Of a stretch of 64,000 nucleotides of DNA, positions 1 through 8,269 are shown in pieces. The DNA comes from Polaromonas sp. SP1 (GTDB lineage Bacteria; Pseudomonadota; Gammaproteobacteria; Burkholderiales; Burkholderiaceae_C). Numbering within the stretch: the stretch's first letter is position 1; the number at the start of each line of letters is the position of its first letter. The translations under genes were made by a program, and so were the position numbers. The notes below the pieces were generated by a model, which worked only from the letters and a program-made list of their open reading frames with translations, had not been told where the DNA came from and did no database searches. The DNA is taken from the NCBI RefSeq assembly GCF_003711205.1, contig NZ_CP031013.1:1116001-1180000 (forward strand), read 5' to 3'.

Positions 1-249
1 TCGTAAGCATGCCTTCGACTTTACAGCGATTCATGCACCAGCCTGCGCCTGGCGTGGCAGCCTGGCCGGTTTTCGCACCGCTTTGGCGCACCTGGCCCGC
101 CAGGGCTTGCACCAAGCTGGGCACGTTGCTTGCTCATGATGGGCATGCACCCGGAACCCGTATGGAGGAAATTCAGAACGTCGCGCTCAACGGCGCGACC
201 CTGCAGCCGCGGCCGCCAGGGCAAACACCCTGGCTTGATAAGCTCGGCA
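1..249. other. left edge, no supported gene
   Basis: This stretch precedes the first convincing gene. Short open frames exist on both strands, but none has a ribosome binding site or a recognisable product. I see no RNA gene or repeat here. Confidence 0.4.
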
Positions 250-837
250 ATGATGAACTTCAAACCATACCCCTTCATGGCCGCGATGCTGTTATGTGCT
301 GCAAACCCCGTTTCGGCTCTGGAGCTCCAGAACCAGAATTTCAGCGACGACGAAATTTTCTCGGCGGTCGTCAACAGGTTTAAAAAGCCGCTTCAACACC
401 GCTTCAACCCGGCCGCCGAGGGCGAGCGAAAGCCGCTGCTGGTGCTGGGCCCGGCGCTCAAGTTCGGCAAAAAAATGCAGTCCCAGACTTTTACCCACCT
501 GACGCAGCAAGAGCTGGTAGCGCAGCAGCAGGCCGTTTTTATATGGATAGAGAAAGCGGCCCCGGATCCTGAGCGCAGCGCACTCTACGTGAACTACGAC
601 ATCCCGAGCAACGCGTCTTTCGGCGTGTTGAAGGTTTACCCCAAAGACGGCGCACTGGTGGCTGAAAGTCACGACAGCTTTCGCTCATCCTCAGGCGCCA
701 GGGCCACCTACGGCAAGCTCTACAAAGGCGTGGCCTGCCAGGACAACACCGAAATGGCGTATCGCTGGAACTACTACGCGCGCAGCGGCTCAGGCGGGCG
801 TTGCCCTGAGGCGATGTTTACCGAATTCACGGACTGA
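250..837 (+). CDS. secreted hypothetical protein
   Basis: A 195-residue protein of unknown function. ATG 250 or 253 is chosen because it places a typical signal peptide at the N-terminus (basic start, core around MAAMLLCAA, cleavage near PVSA-LE). The frame stays open upstream of this point, but that part is not protein-like. The mature protein is polar, with two cysteines in its C-terminal third that could form a disulfide, so it probably sits in the periplasm. It lies 30 bp before a sensor kinase in the same direction; a functional link is possible but unproven. Confidence 0.6.
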   Translation: MMNFKPYPFMAAMLLCAANPVSALELQNQNFSDDEIFSAVVNRFKKPLQHRFNPAAEGERKPLLVLGPALKFGKKMQSQTFTHLTQQELVAQQQAVFIWIEKAAPDPERSALYVNYDIPSNASFGVLKVYPKDGALVAESHDSFRSSSGARATYGKLYKGVACQDNTEMAYRWNYYARSGSGGRCPEAMFTEFTD

Positions 838-867
838 CCGGGTCCTTCAACCCGCCGAGTTACGCCC

Positions 868-2052
868 ATGCCCGCCCCCGCCCACCTTCCCGGCGCCAAC
901 CAGCCCGTCTGGCGCGACAAGCTGTCGCAGCTGCTCGAATCCACCGGCGAGGGCATTTTCGGCATCGACATGGACGGCTGCTGCACTTTCATCAACCGCG
1001 CCGGCGCCGAACAGCTGGGCTACGCGCCCGCCGACGTGCTGGGCCACAACATGCATGAGCTGGCGCACCACTCGCATGCCGGCGGTGCGCATTACCCCGA
1101 GCACCTGTGCCCCATCTTCAACGCCTTTCGCAAGGCGCTGCCTTGCCGCATCGACACGGAGCTCTTCTGGCGCAAGGACGGCAGCGCGTTTGCCGTCGAA
1201 TACTCGTCGCACCCCATCGTCGAAGGCGGCGTGGTACAGGGCGCGGTGGTGACCTTTGTCGATATCTCGGCGCGCCGCCAGGCCGAAGACGCGCTGCGCC
1301 AGGCGCATGCCGTGCTGGAGCAGCGCGTGAGCGAGCGCACGCAGGCGCTGTCGGAGGCGCTGCAGCACCTGCGCGAACTCACCGCCTACACCCACACCGT
1401 GCGCGAGGAAGAGCGCACCCGCATCGCGCGCGAGGTGCACGACGAACTCGGCAGCCTGCTGGTGGCGCTGAAGATGGACGTCGGCTGGCTCGACAAACGC
1501 CTGGGCGAACAACAGCAACGCGAGCCCGTCGCCGCGCAGGCCATGCGCGACACGATGCGCAGCAAATGCCAGAACATGGGCCGGCTGATTGAAAGCGCGG
1601 TCGACAACGTGGGCCGCATCATCACCGACCTGCGCCCCAGCATCCTCGACCACCAGGGCCTGTGGGCCGCACTCGACTGGCAGGCGCATGAGTTTGTGCA
1701 GTCGGCCGAGCTGGCGCTGGACTGGCAGATGGACGTGGCCGACGCCGCGCCGCTGCCCGAGCCTTCGGCGATTGCCATCTTCCGCATCTTCCAGGAAATG
1801 CTCAGCAACGTGGGGCGGCACGCCGCCGCCAGCCGGGTGGCCATCACCATACAAGCCACGGCCGATCACATCAGCATCGCCGTGCAGGACAACGGCCGCG
1901 GCGCCGAAGCCGCCGCCTTTGAAGCGGCCAATGCCTACGGCGTGATGGGCATGCGCGAGCGCGCACGGCACCTGGGCGGCAGCCTGGAGATTTCAAGCCA
2001 AATCGGCCTCGGGTCCAGGTTCCACCTGGGCATACAGCTATCAAATCAATAG
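868..2052 (+). CDS. PAS-domain sensor histidine kinase (NarX/HisKA_3 type)
   Basis: A 394-residue cytoplasmic-looking sensor kinase. Residues ~14-135 form a PAS domain (GIDMDGCCTFIN start, VTFVDISARR end) followed by a coiled coil (~140-175). The HisKA_3 box is EVHDELGSLL with phospho-acceptor His191. The HATPase part has an N box around Asn314, DNGRG at 341-345 and GMRERA at 361-366. No membrane segment is visible, so the signal is probably internal, such as redox state or a small ligand. It pairs with the NarL-type regulator 56 bp downstream. The last codons and the stop lie in a partial copy of the dispersed repeat R1, so the C-terminus was set by the repeat. Confidence 0.92.
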   Translation: MPAPAHLPGANQPVWRDKLSQLLESTGEGIFGIDMDGCCTFINRAGAEQLGYAPADVLGHNMHELAHHSHAGGAHYPEHLCPIFNAFRKALPCRIDTELFWRKDGSAFAVEYSSHPIVEGGVVQGAVVTFVDISARRQAEDALRQAHAVLEQRVSERTQALSEALQHLRELTAYTHTVREEERTRIAREVHDELGSLLVALKMDVGWLDKRLGEQQQREPVAAQAMRDTMRSKCQNMGRLIESAVDNVGRIITDLRPSILDHQGLWAALDWQAHEFVQSAELALDWQMDVADAAPLPEPSAIAIFRIFQEMLSNVGRHAAASRVAITIQATADHISIAVQDNGRGAEAAAFEAANAYGVMGMRERARHLGGSLEISSQIGLGSRFHLGIQLSNQ

Positions 2053-2063
2053 CAATCAAGCCC
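2037..2063 (+). repeat. dispersed repeat R1, partial copy
   Basis: Left arm of the R1 repeat (GCTATCAAATCAATAGC, then CAAGCCC), with the right half missing. It contains the stop codon of the upstream histidine kinase. Confidence 0.6.
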
Positions 2064-2108
2064 TTTCCCCACCGTTCCCAACCTTTCCCCCACCTTGCCC
2101 GGCCCACC

Positions 2109-2768
2109 ATGACCTCCCTCAAAATCCTGATCGGCGACGACCACCGCATCGTGCGTGAAGGCCTCAAGCAGGTGCTGGCCGATGCGCCTGACATTGAAGT
2201 GGTCGCCGAGGCTGAAACCGGCCCCGACATCCTGCAGCGCGTCGACGCGCTGGGCGGCGACAAAGGATTGAGCGCGGTGCTGCTGGACATCGCCCTGCCC
2301 GACCGCGACGGCCTGGACGTGTTGCAGGCGCTGAAAAAAAGCTGGCCCCGCCTGCCGGTGCTGATGCTCAGCACCTACCCCGAAAAGCAATACGCGGTGC
2401 GCTGCATCAAGCTGGGCGCGGCGGGCTACCTCAACAAAAGCGCCAACCCCGACGACATGATTGCCGCGGTGCGCAAGGTGGCGTCGGGCGGCCTTTACGT
2501 TTCAGCCGCCACGGCCGAAGCGCTGGCCAGCGCGGTCGGCGGCAGCGGTGGGCGCAGCGGCGCTGAAGCCCTGTCGCACCGCGAGCACCAGGTGTTCCGG
2601 CTGCTCACGGCCGGCAAGTCCGTCGGCGAGATCGGCACGCAGCTGGGCCTGGCGTCCAACACCGTCAGCACCTACCGGCTGCGCATCCTTGAAAAAACCG
2701 GCGCCAAAAACGATGTGGAACTGGCGCTGTATGCCGAGCGCCACGCCAAAACACCGGCCGGCGCCTGA
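2109..2768 (+). CDS. NarL/FixJ-family response regulator
   Basis: A 219-residue two-domain regulator. The receiver domain has the acidic pair Asp10/Asp11, phospho-acceptor Asp60 in LLDIALPD, the Ser88-Thr89 switch and Lys110. The C-terminal LuxR-type helix-turn-helix spans about 154-212 (ALSHREHQVFRLL, then NTVSTYRLRILEK). It follows the histidine kinase on the same strand and is its likely partner. The genes regulated are not evident; the CBS-pair gene is the next one downstream. Confidence 0.93.
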   Translation: MTSLKILIGDDHRIVREGLKQVLADAPDIEVVAEAETGPDILQRVDALGGDKGLSAVLLDIALPDRDGLDVLQALKKSWPRLPVLMLSTYPEKQYAVRCIKLGAAGYLNKSANPDDMIAAVRKVASGGLYVSAATAEALASAVGGSGGRSGAEALSHREHQVFRLLTAGKSVGEIGTQLGLASNTVSTYRLRILEKTGAKNDVELALYAERHAKTPAGA

Positions 2769-2932
2769 TCGCGGCACGTCGCGGAACATCGCGGCACGTC
2801 GCACGCCCTTGTCATACGGCCGCTCGGGCGCCCGTTGACCGGCCAAACACGCCCGCTCAGGTCATGCTGGCTCCTGCTGGCTGGAGACGGCGATGCCGCT
2901 CCAGCCCAAGCCCACCCTCAAGGAGTATTTTT

Positions 2933-3352
2933 ATGACGACCGTCACCGACGTGATGACCCGCAACGTGCGAACCATGGCCCCCGGCGATACCGTGGCCGC
3001 AGCCGCCAAAGCCATGCAAGAACTCAACGTGGGCGTGATCCCCGTGTGCGAGGGCGACAAGCTGCTCGGCATGGTGACCGACCGCGACATCGTGCTTCGC
3101 GCTGTGGCGAAGGGGCTGGACGGCGCCACCCCGCTGTCCACCGTGATGAGCACCGACGTGCGCACCGCCCGCGAAACCGATGACCTCGACACCGTCCTCG
3201 CCGACATGGCGTCCCGCCAGATCCGCCGCCTGCCGGTGCTGGACGGGTCGCAACGCCTGACCGGCATCATTTCCATCGGCGATATCGCCGTCAAGGGCCA
3301 GGACGAAGAGGATGTGGGCCAGTCTTTGGCCGATATCTCGTCTCCGGCCTGA
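2933..3352 (+). CDS. CBS-domain pair protein
   Basis: A 139-residue stand-alone Bateman module, made of two CBS repeats. The first runs from VTDVMTRNV to GMVTDRDIVLRAV and the second from VMSTDV to LTGIISIGDIAVK. Such modules bind adenine nucleotides or other adenosyl ligands and usually act as energy or redox sensors. ATG 2933 is chosen because AAGGAG at 2920-2925 lies eight bases upstream; the frame is open before it, but the extension is arginine/serine-rich noise. The partner protein is unknown. Confidence 0.88.
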   Translation: MTTVTDVMTRNVRTMAPGDTVAAAAKAMQELNVGVIPVCEGDKLLGMVTDRDIVLRAVAKGLDGATPLSTVMSTDVRTARETDDLDTVLADMASRQIRRLPVLDGSQRLTGIISIGDIAVKGQDEEDVGQSLADISSPA

Positions 3353-3580
3353 GCGAACGGCGCAGGGCCGGCCTGTGCCCTGCTCGAATTTGGTGCAGTG
3401 ATCAAACCCGCACGCCGCTGCTGAAGGTGAAAAAAACCACCTGACGCCCCGGCCTGCGCACGCAAAAACGGCATGGCAGCGCCTGCTTTGCTGTTTCGCA
3501 AGCGATTTTGTAGTGGACGCCCTACACGCTGTCACGGCATCCCCAGCGAAATGCGGCGCATGCTGCATTTCCCGTCAAAG

Positions 3581-3596
3581 TGGCCCGCTGCTTGCA
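3581..3596 (+). promoter_or_regulatory. sigma-54 promoter of the nrt-cynS operon
   Basis: TGGCCCGCTGCTTGCA matches the sigma-54 consensus (TGGCACG-N4-TTGCW), with the invariant GG and GC separated by 10 bases. It lies 35 bp before the nrtA start, giving a transcription start near 3608. No clear NtrC dyad was found upstream by eye. Confidence 0.7.
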
Positions 3597-3630
3597 AGAC
3601 AGCCGCATCTTCCAACGAAAGGTGCGCGCC

Positions 3631-5034
3631 ATGTCTGACCGTTTCTCCCCTTACGACGCCGACCGGCCCCTGATGCTCAAGTGCAGCTGCGGCGGCAACC
3701 ACGCCCCGGCCGATCACCACCCGGAGATGAATGCCGACGGCGCCGCCGCCGAGCTGCGCCGGCGCAGCCTGAGCAGCGAGTTCGAGGCCTACTCCAACGA
3801 ATTTATTGAAGCCACGCTCGTCAAGGCCCTGTTCCCCCAAGACGAAGTGCGCCGCCGCTTCCTGCGCGCTGTCGGCAAAGGCACGGCCATGGCAGCAATC
3901 GCCAGTGTGCTGCCCGTCGGCACCATGCAGGCCATGGCGCAAGACAAGGGCCAGCTGGAAAAAACCAACCTGAAGATCGGCTTCATTCCCATCACCTGCG
4001 CCACGCCGCTGATCATGGCGCACCCGCTGGGCTTCTACAGCAAGGAAGGCCTGAATGTTGAAGTCGTCAAGACCGCCGGCTGGGCGCTGATACGCGACAA
4101 GATGATCAACAAGGAATACGACGCCACGCACTTCCTCAGCCCCATGCCGCTGGCCATCTCGATGGGTGTGGGCTCCAACCCGGTGCCCATGAATGTGGCC
4201 ACTATCCAGAACACCAACGGCCAGGCGATCACACTGGCCAACAAACACAAGGACAAGCGCGACCCGAAGATGTGGAAGGGCTTCAAGTTTGCCGTGCCCT
4301 TTGAGTTCAGCATGCACAACTTCCTGCTGCGCTACTACGTGGCTGAAGCCGGGCTGAACCCCGACACCGACATCCAGATCCGCGTGGTGCCGCCGCCCGA
4401 GATGGTGGCCAACCTGCGCGCCGGCAACATCGACGGCTACCTCGGCCCCGACCCTTTCAACCAGCGCGCGGTGTACGAAGAAATCGGCTTTTTGCACCTG
4501 CTGACCAAAGACCTGTGGAACGGCCACCCCTGCTGCGCCTTCGGCACATCCACAGAGTTCATCCAGAAGAACCCCAACACCTTTGCCGCGCTTTACCGCT
4601 CGGTGCTCACGGCCGCCGCCATGGCGCGCGACCCGAAAAACCGCGAGCTGATCGCCAAGGTGATTGCACCGCAGGCCTACCTGAACCAGCCGGAGACCGT
4701 GCTGACGCAGGTCCTGACCGGCCGCTTTGCCGACGGCCTCGGCAATATCAAGACCGTGCCCGACCGCGCCGACTTTGACCCCATCCCGTGGCAGTCGATG
4801 GCGGTGTGGATGCTGACGCAGATGAAACGCTGGGGCTACGTGAAGGGCGACATCAACTACAAGCAGATCGCCGAAAAAGTCTTCCTGCTGACCGACGCCA
4901 AAAAACGCATGGCCGACCTGGGCCAGAAGGCGCCGGAAGGCGCATACCCCAAGTTCACCATCATGGGCAAGGTGTTTGACGCGGCCAAGCCTGATGAGTA
5001 CCTGAAGAGTTTCGCCATCAACAAGATGGCTTAG
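3631..5034 (+). CDS. nrtA: nitrate/cyanate ABC transporter substrate-binding protein
   Basis: A 467-residue NrtA/CmpA-family binding protein that should deliver nitrate, nitrite, bicarbonate or cyanate to the permease. The periplasmic domain begins near residue 110 (LKIGFIPITCATPLIMA) and carries family blocks such as HFLSPMPLAIS and GYLGPDPFNQRA. The N-terminus is unusual: about 70 residues with a CSCGGNH motif (Cys18, Cys20, His24) precede a twin-arginine signal (RRRFLRAV at 74-81, cleavage near AMAQ). ATG 3631 is supported by GAAAGG just upstream. It is first in an operon with the permease, ATPase and cyanase, so cyanate is a realistic substrate. The start codon of the next gene overlaps the stop. 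Confidence 0.88.
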   Translation: MSDRFSPYDADRPLMLKCSCGGNHAPADHHPEMNADGAAAELRRRSLSSEFEAYSNEFIEATLVKALFPQDEVRRRFLRAVGKGTAMAAIASVLPVGTMQAMAQDKGQLEKTNLKIGFIPITCATPLIMAHPLGFYSKEGLNVEVVKTAGWALIRDKMINKEYDATHFLSPMPLAISMGVGSNPVPMNVATIQNTNGQAITLANKHKDKRDPKMWKGFKFAVPFEFSMHNFLLRYYVAEAGLNPDTDIQIRVVPPPEMVANLRAGNIDGYLGPDPFNQRAVYEEIGFLHLLTKDLWNGHPCCAFGTSTEFIQKNPNTFAALYRSVLTAAAMARDPKNRELIAKVIAPQAYLNQPETVLTQVLTGRFADGLGNIKTVPDRADFDPIPWQSMAVWMLTQMKRWGYVKGDINYKQIAEKVFLLTDAKKRMADLGQKAPEGAYPKFTIMGKVFDAAKPDEYLKSFAINKMA

Positions 5035-5900
5035 TGGACATGCCCAAGTCACTGAACTTCAAGGCCACGCTGGTCTCGGTCCTGCTGCTGCTGGTGTTCC
5101 TGGCGGCATGGCAACTGGCCACGCTGCCGGCCGCCGGCGGCGCAGCCGGGCCCGCGGTGTCAGCCGAGCAGGCCGAGTACCTGAAGATGCTGGGCAAAGA
5201 CCCAGGCGCGGCCAAGGCCGGCGGCTTTCCCACACCGCTGCAAATGGGCCAAACCGCGTGGCGGCACCTGGCCAACCCGTTTTATGACAACGGCCCCAAC
5301 GACAAGGGCATTGCCATCCAGCTCGGCTTTTCGCTGGCGCGTGTGGGCCTGGGCTTTTTGCTGGCTTGCATGGTGGCCGTGCCGCTGGGTTTTGTGATCG
5401 GCATGTCGCCGCTGCTGCGCCGCGCGTTTGACCCCTTCATCCAGGTGCTCAAGCCGATCTCGCCACTCGCGTGGATGCCGCTGGCGCTCTACACCATCAA
5501 GGACTCGTCGATCTCGGGCATCTTTGTGATCTTTATCTGCTCGGTCTGGCCCATGCTGATCAACACGGCCTTTGGCGTGGCTTCGGTCAAACGCGAATGG
5601 CTCAACGTGGCCAGCACGCTCGAAGTCAATCCCCTGCGCAAGGCCTTCCAGGTGATCTTGCCGGCGGCGGCGCCCACCATCCTCACCGGCATGCGCATCT
5701 CCATGGGCATTGCCTGGCTGGTGATTGTGGCGGCCGAGATGCTGGTGGGCGGCACCGGCATCGGCTACTTCGTCTGGAACGAGTGGAACAACCTCTCGCT
5801 CACCAACGTGATCTTCGCCATCCTGGTCATCGGCATCGTCGGCATGCTGCTGGACCTGGCCTTTGCGCAGCTGCAGAAGGCGGTGACCTATGTGGAGTGA
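5034..5900 (+). CDS. nrtB: nitrate/cyanate ABC transporter permease
   Basis: A 288-residue inner-membrane permease of the NrtB/SsuC type. Hydrophobic segments lie near 8-28, 95-118, 127-145, 150-175, 215-240 and 255-275. The conserved cytoplasmic ATPase-contact loop (EWLNVASTLEVNPLRKAFQVILP) lies around residues 188-210. It starts at a GTG overlapping the nrtA stop, which suggests translational coupling; ATG 5040 is an alternative start. It forms the membrane channel with the ATPase encoded next. Confidence 0.9.
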   Translation: MDMPKSLNFKATLVSVLLLLVFLAAWQLATLPAAGGAAGPAVSAEQAEYLKMLGKDPGAAKAGGFPTPLQMGQTAWRHLANPFYDNGPNDKGIAIQLGFSLARVGLGFLLACMVAVPLGFVIGMSPLLRRAFDPFIQVLKPISPLAWMPLALYTIKDSSISGIFVIFICSVWPMLINTAFGVASVKREWLNVASTLEVNPLRKAFQVILPAAAPTILTGMRISMGIAWLVIVAAEMLVGGTGIGYFVWNEWNNLSLTNVIFAILVIGIVGMLLDLAFAQLQKAVTYVE

Positions 5901-5949
5901 CCTTGCGGCACGCACCCACGCGCCTCAGCCGATACAGAAAGAACGCACC

Positions 5950-6744
5950 ATGCAGGGATTCCTGAAAATCGAAGGGCTGAGCAAAGCCTTCACGCCAAGC
6001 AGGCCGGTGTTTGCCGATGTGTCCTTCACCATCAGCAAAGGCGAGTTCGTCTGCATCATCGGCCACTCTGGCTGCGGCAAGACCACCATCCTCAATGTGC
6101 TGGCGGGGCTGGACACCGCCACCGCCGGCCACATCTTTATGGAAAACCGCGAGATAGGCGGCCCCAGCCTGGAGCGCGGCGTGGTCTTCCAGAGCCACGC
6201 ACTCATGCCCTGGCTCACCGTGCGCAAGAACATCGCGTTTGCCGTCGTATCGCGCTGGCCCGACTGGACGGCCGCGCAGGTCAATGCCCATGTGGAAAAG
6301 TTTGTCGCCATGGTGGGCCTGACCCCCGCCATCGACAAAAAGCCTTCACAACTCTCAGGCGGGATGAAGCAGCGCGTCGGCATCGCCCGCGCCTTCGCCA
6401 TCCAGCCCAAGATGCTGCTGCTCGACGAACCCTTTGGCGCACTCGACGCACTGACACGCGGCACCATCCAGGACGAACTGATGGCCATCGTGCGCGAGAC
6501 GCAGCAAACCGTTTTCATGATCACGCACGACGTGGACGAAGCGATATTGCTGGCCGACCGCATCTTGCTGATGAGCAACGGCACCGACAACGACGGCGTC
6601 TACACGCCAGGCCGCATCGCCGAAGAAGTCATCAACCCGCTGCCCCGCGAACGCACCCGCGCCGGCCTGCACCACCTGTCCGGCTACTACGACCTGCGCA
6701 ACCACATCGTCGACTTCCTCGTCACCCGCGCCAAGGCGCATTGA
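5950..6744 (+). CDS. nrtD: nitrate/cyanate ABC transporter ATPase
   Basis: A 264-residue ATPase energising the importer. The Walker A motif GHSGCGKTT is at 38-46, the signature LSGGM at 135-139, Walker B LLLDEP at 156-161 and the switch His in MITHDVDEA. It is the short NrtD/CynD/SsuB form, without the regulatory binding-protein domain that NrtC carries. ATG 5950 puts the N-terminus at MQGFLKIEGLSK, normal for the family; an in-frame ATG at 5890 overlaps the permease and is less likely. It is third in the nrt-cynS operon. Confidence 0.92.
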   Translation: MQGFLKIEGLSKAFTPSRPVFADVSFTISKGEFVCIIGHSGCGKTTILNVLAGLDTATAGHIFMENREIGGPSLERGVVFQSHALMPWLTVRKNIAFAVVSRWPDWTAAQVNAHVEKFVAMVGLTPAIDKKPSQLSGGMKQRVGIARAFAIQPKMLLLDEPFGALDALTRGTIQDELMAIVRETQQTVFMITHDVDEAILLADRILLMSNGTDNDGVYTPGRIAEEVINPLPRERTRAGLHHLSGYYDLRNHIVDFLVTRAKAH

Positions 6745-6792
6745 CTCTCTCGCTTTCACCTTCATCAAACCATTTCAAACACAGGAGCCAAC

Positions 6793-7236
6793 ATGAACCG
6801 CAACGACATCACCGAAAAAATCATCACCGTCAAAGTCAGCAAAGGCATCACCTGGGAATCCGTCGCCAAAAAAGTTGGCCTCAGCAAAGAGTGGACGACT
6901 GCAGGCTGCCTCGGCCAGATGACCTTCGACGCCAAACAGGCCAAAGTGATCGGCAAGATTTTTGGCTTGACCGCCGAAGAACAAAAGTGGCTGCAAGTCG
7001 TGCCCTACAAAGGCTCACTCCCCACCCCCGTGCCCACCGACCCCCTGATCTACCGCTGGTATGAAATCGTCAGCGTGTATGGCACCACCATCAAAGAACT
7101 GATCCACGAAGAATTCGGCGACGGCATCATGAGCGCGATCGACTTCAGCATGGACATCGTGAGGCAGCCGGATCCCAAGGGGGATCGGGTGAATGTGGTG
7201 TTGTCGGGCAAGTTCTTGCCGTACAAGACGTATTGA
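6793..7236 (+). CDS. cynS: cyanase (cyanate hydratase)
   Basis: A 147-residue cyanase, close to the 156 residues of the E. coli enzyme. It converts cyanate and bicarbonate to carbon dioxide and carbamate, which decays to ammonia. The catalytic triad is intact with the right spacing: Arg88, Glu91 and Ser114, matching Arg96, Glu99 and Ser122 of E. coli. The N-terminal part (KGITWESVAKKVGLS) is the usual helix-turn-helix-like domain. AGGAG at 6783-6787 supports the start. Its place behind a transporter operon with a sigma-54 promoter suggests use of cyanate as a nitrogen source. Confidence 0.96.
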   Translation: MNRNDITEKIITVKVSKGITWESVAKKVGLSKEWTTAGCLGQMTFDAKQAKVIGKIFGLTAEEQKWLQVVPYKGSLPTPVPTDPLIYRWYEIVSVYGTTIKELIHEEFGDGIMSAIDFSMDIVRQPDPKGDRVNVVLSGKFLPYKTY

Positions 7237-7420
7237 TTACTCTGACCCGGGATGCCTACTGGCACCCTGGAGTCCCGCGCCGGAGGCCTAGAGCCCTCTA
7301 ACCCGGCACGCAATCAGCAGCAGGCCGAAACCAATATTCACGACCAGCTCGCAATGGGCGCGCCCAAGCGGACCACACCAAACTGCGCGAGCGGAGCAAC
7401 AACAAAGATGACAAGGGAAT
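7237..7420. other. left flank of the accessory island
   Basis: Base composition drops after cynS. An open frame on the minus strand ends in a hydrophobic tail (LVVNIGFGLLLIACR), but it has no start signal or recognisable family. I see no insertion sequence ends, tRNA or target-site duplication. Confidence 0.3.
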
Positions 7421-7690
7421 CTAGGCGTCATCAGACCTCGACTTGACCGCTGAGTACTTCTCAAAACCCGGGAATATCTCGAAGTAGCTGTCCGGAAAGT
7501 GCACGTCGAACTCGTGAAACTTTGCGGATGCGAGAAGTCGCTCGTGCGCTCGTATGGTCGCCTGCCTCGAAACGGCGCTCCGAGCGATGGTATTAGCATT
7601 GCTATTCAACGCATGCACTATTCCTGCAGCGTAATCGGCGAATAGCAGCAGAGGCTCAGATTCCTCGCTAGTCAGCGTGAGCGTAGTAGC
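7421..7690 (-). pseudogene. C-terminal part of the DUF3800-like gene, beyond an in-frame TAG
   Basis: Eighty-nine codons continue in exactly the same frame as the gene at 7691-8260, directly after its TAG stop (7691-7693), and end at TAG 7421-7423. The product would contain LLLFADYAAG, which looks like the C-terminal LQLADYVAG-type motif of DUF3800 proteins, followed by a well-formed ~60-residue tail. No good start codon serves it; a GTG at 7618 would lie beyond the motif. The intact protein would be about 279 residues. I read this as the detached end of a gene broken by one nonsense change, or as a readthrough product. Confidence 0.6.
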
Positions 7691-8260
7691 CTAGTGAAAG
7701 ATTCCGAGTGAATTTATTTTCGGCTGATGTTCGTTCATCGAACGCCACGCCCCAACGAGAGCATCTCTATTCTCTTCACCTTGAATTTCATTATCGAAAA
7801 TCACACATTCCGATATATTCAGTCGACCCTTCCTATCAGTGATACGTGGCAATGTTCCCACCTTTATTGAGTGCCCCATCGCCAGCGTGGAAGCTTGCCC
7901 AAGCAGCAGCATCTTTATCAGTGTTCCAGCCTTCAGGAATGCGATAGGCCCACCAGCGAGCGGAGCGGTCCTCGCATGGATTTCACGGGAATCACGCCAG
8001 AATTCCGACCATCGCTTATCGCGCTTATCGAGCGACCCGGCAGCTATCGACCACGCTTCCCTAAGAAGCAGATCAGTCACCGCAGCAACATGATCGTCAT
8101 CTGAATTTCGCCATTTCGGAAGCCCCGCCGGAATCAATGACCTTATTCTCTTCACAGAACCCGATGGTAAGCATATTGAAGCAACTGTTAGCTTATCAGC
8201 GTTCAGCGCATTCTCAGACACTTGACCCGCGATGTCCGACACTGACGTGATCGCAACCAT
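7691..8260 (-). CDS. DUF3800-like protein, truncated by a stop codon
   Basis: A 189-residue product. Its layout resembles DUF3800, a family with an RNase H-like fold: an early acidic residue followed by a glycine (SDIAGQ, Asp9), a central helical region, and FDNEIQGEENR near residue 160. The C-terminal ADYxAG motif expected of the family lies just past the stop codon in the same frame (7421-7690). The gene starts nine bases after the AAA ATPase gene ends, on the same strand, so the two are probably one operon. Base composition is lower in GC than the core genes around it. Family assignment is by eye and moderate. Confidence 0.55.
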   Translation of the reverse strand: MVAITSVSDIAGQVSENALNADKLTVASICLPSGSVKRIRSLIPAGLPKWRNSDDDHVAAVTDLLLREAWSIAAGSLDKRDKRWSEFWRDSREIHARTAPLAGGPIAFLKAGTLIKMLLLGQASTLAMGHSIKVGTLPRITDRKGRLNISECVIFDNEIQGEENRDALVGAWRSMNEHQPKINSLGIFH

Positions 8261-8269
8261 GTGTGAGCG

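Noticed and set aside
3353-3580. NtrC site upstream of the nrt sigma-54 promoter
   Set aside because: I looked for GCAC-N7-GTGC and found none; the activator of this promoter remains unknown.
3532-5052. 506-residue open frame opposite nrtA
   Set aside because: Antisense shadow of the binding protein gene.
7288-7599. 103-residue frame with hydrophobic end in the island
   Set aside because: No start signal or family, and it overlaps the better-supported continuation of the DUF3800-like gene.
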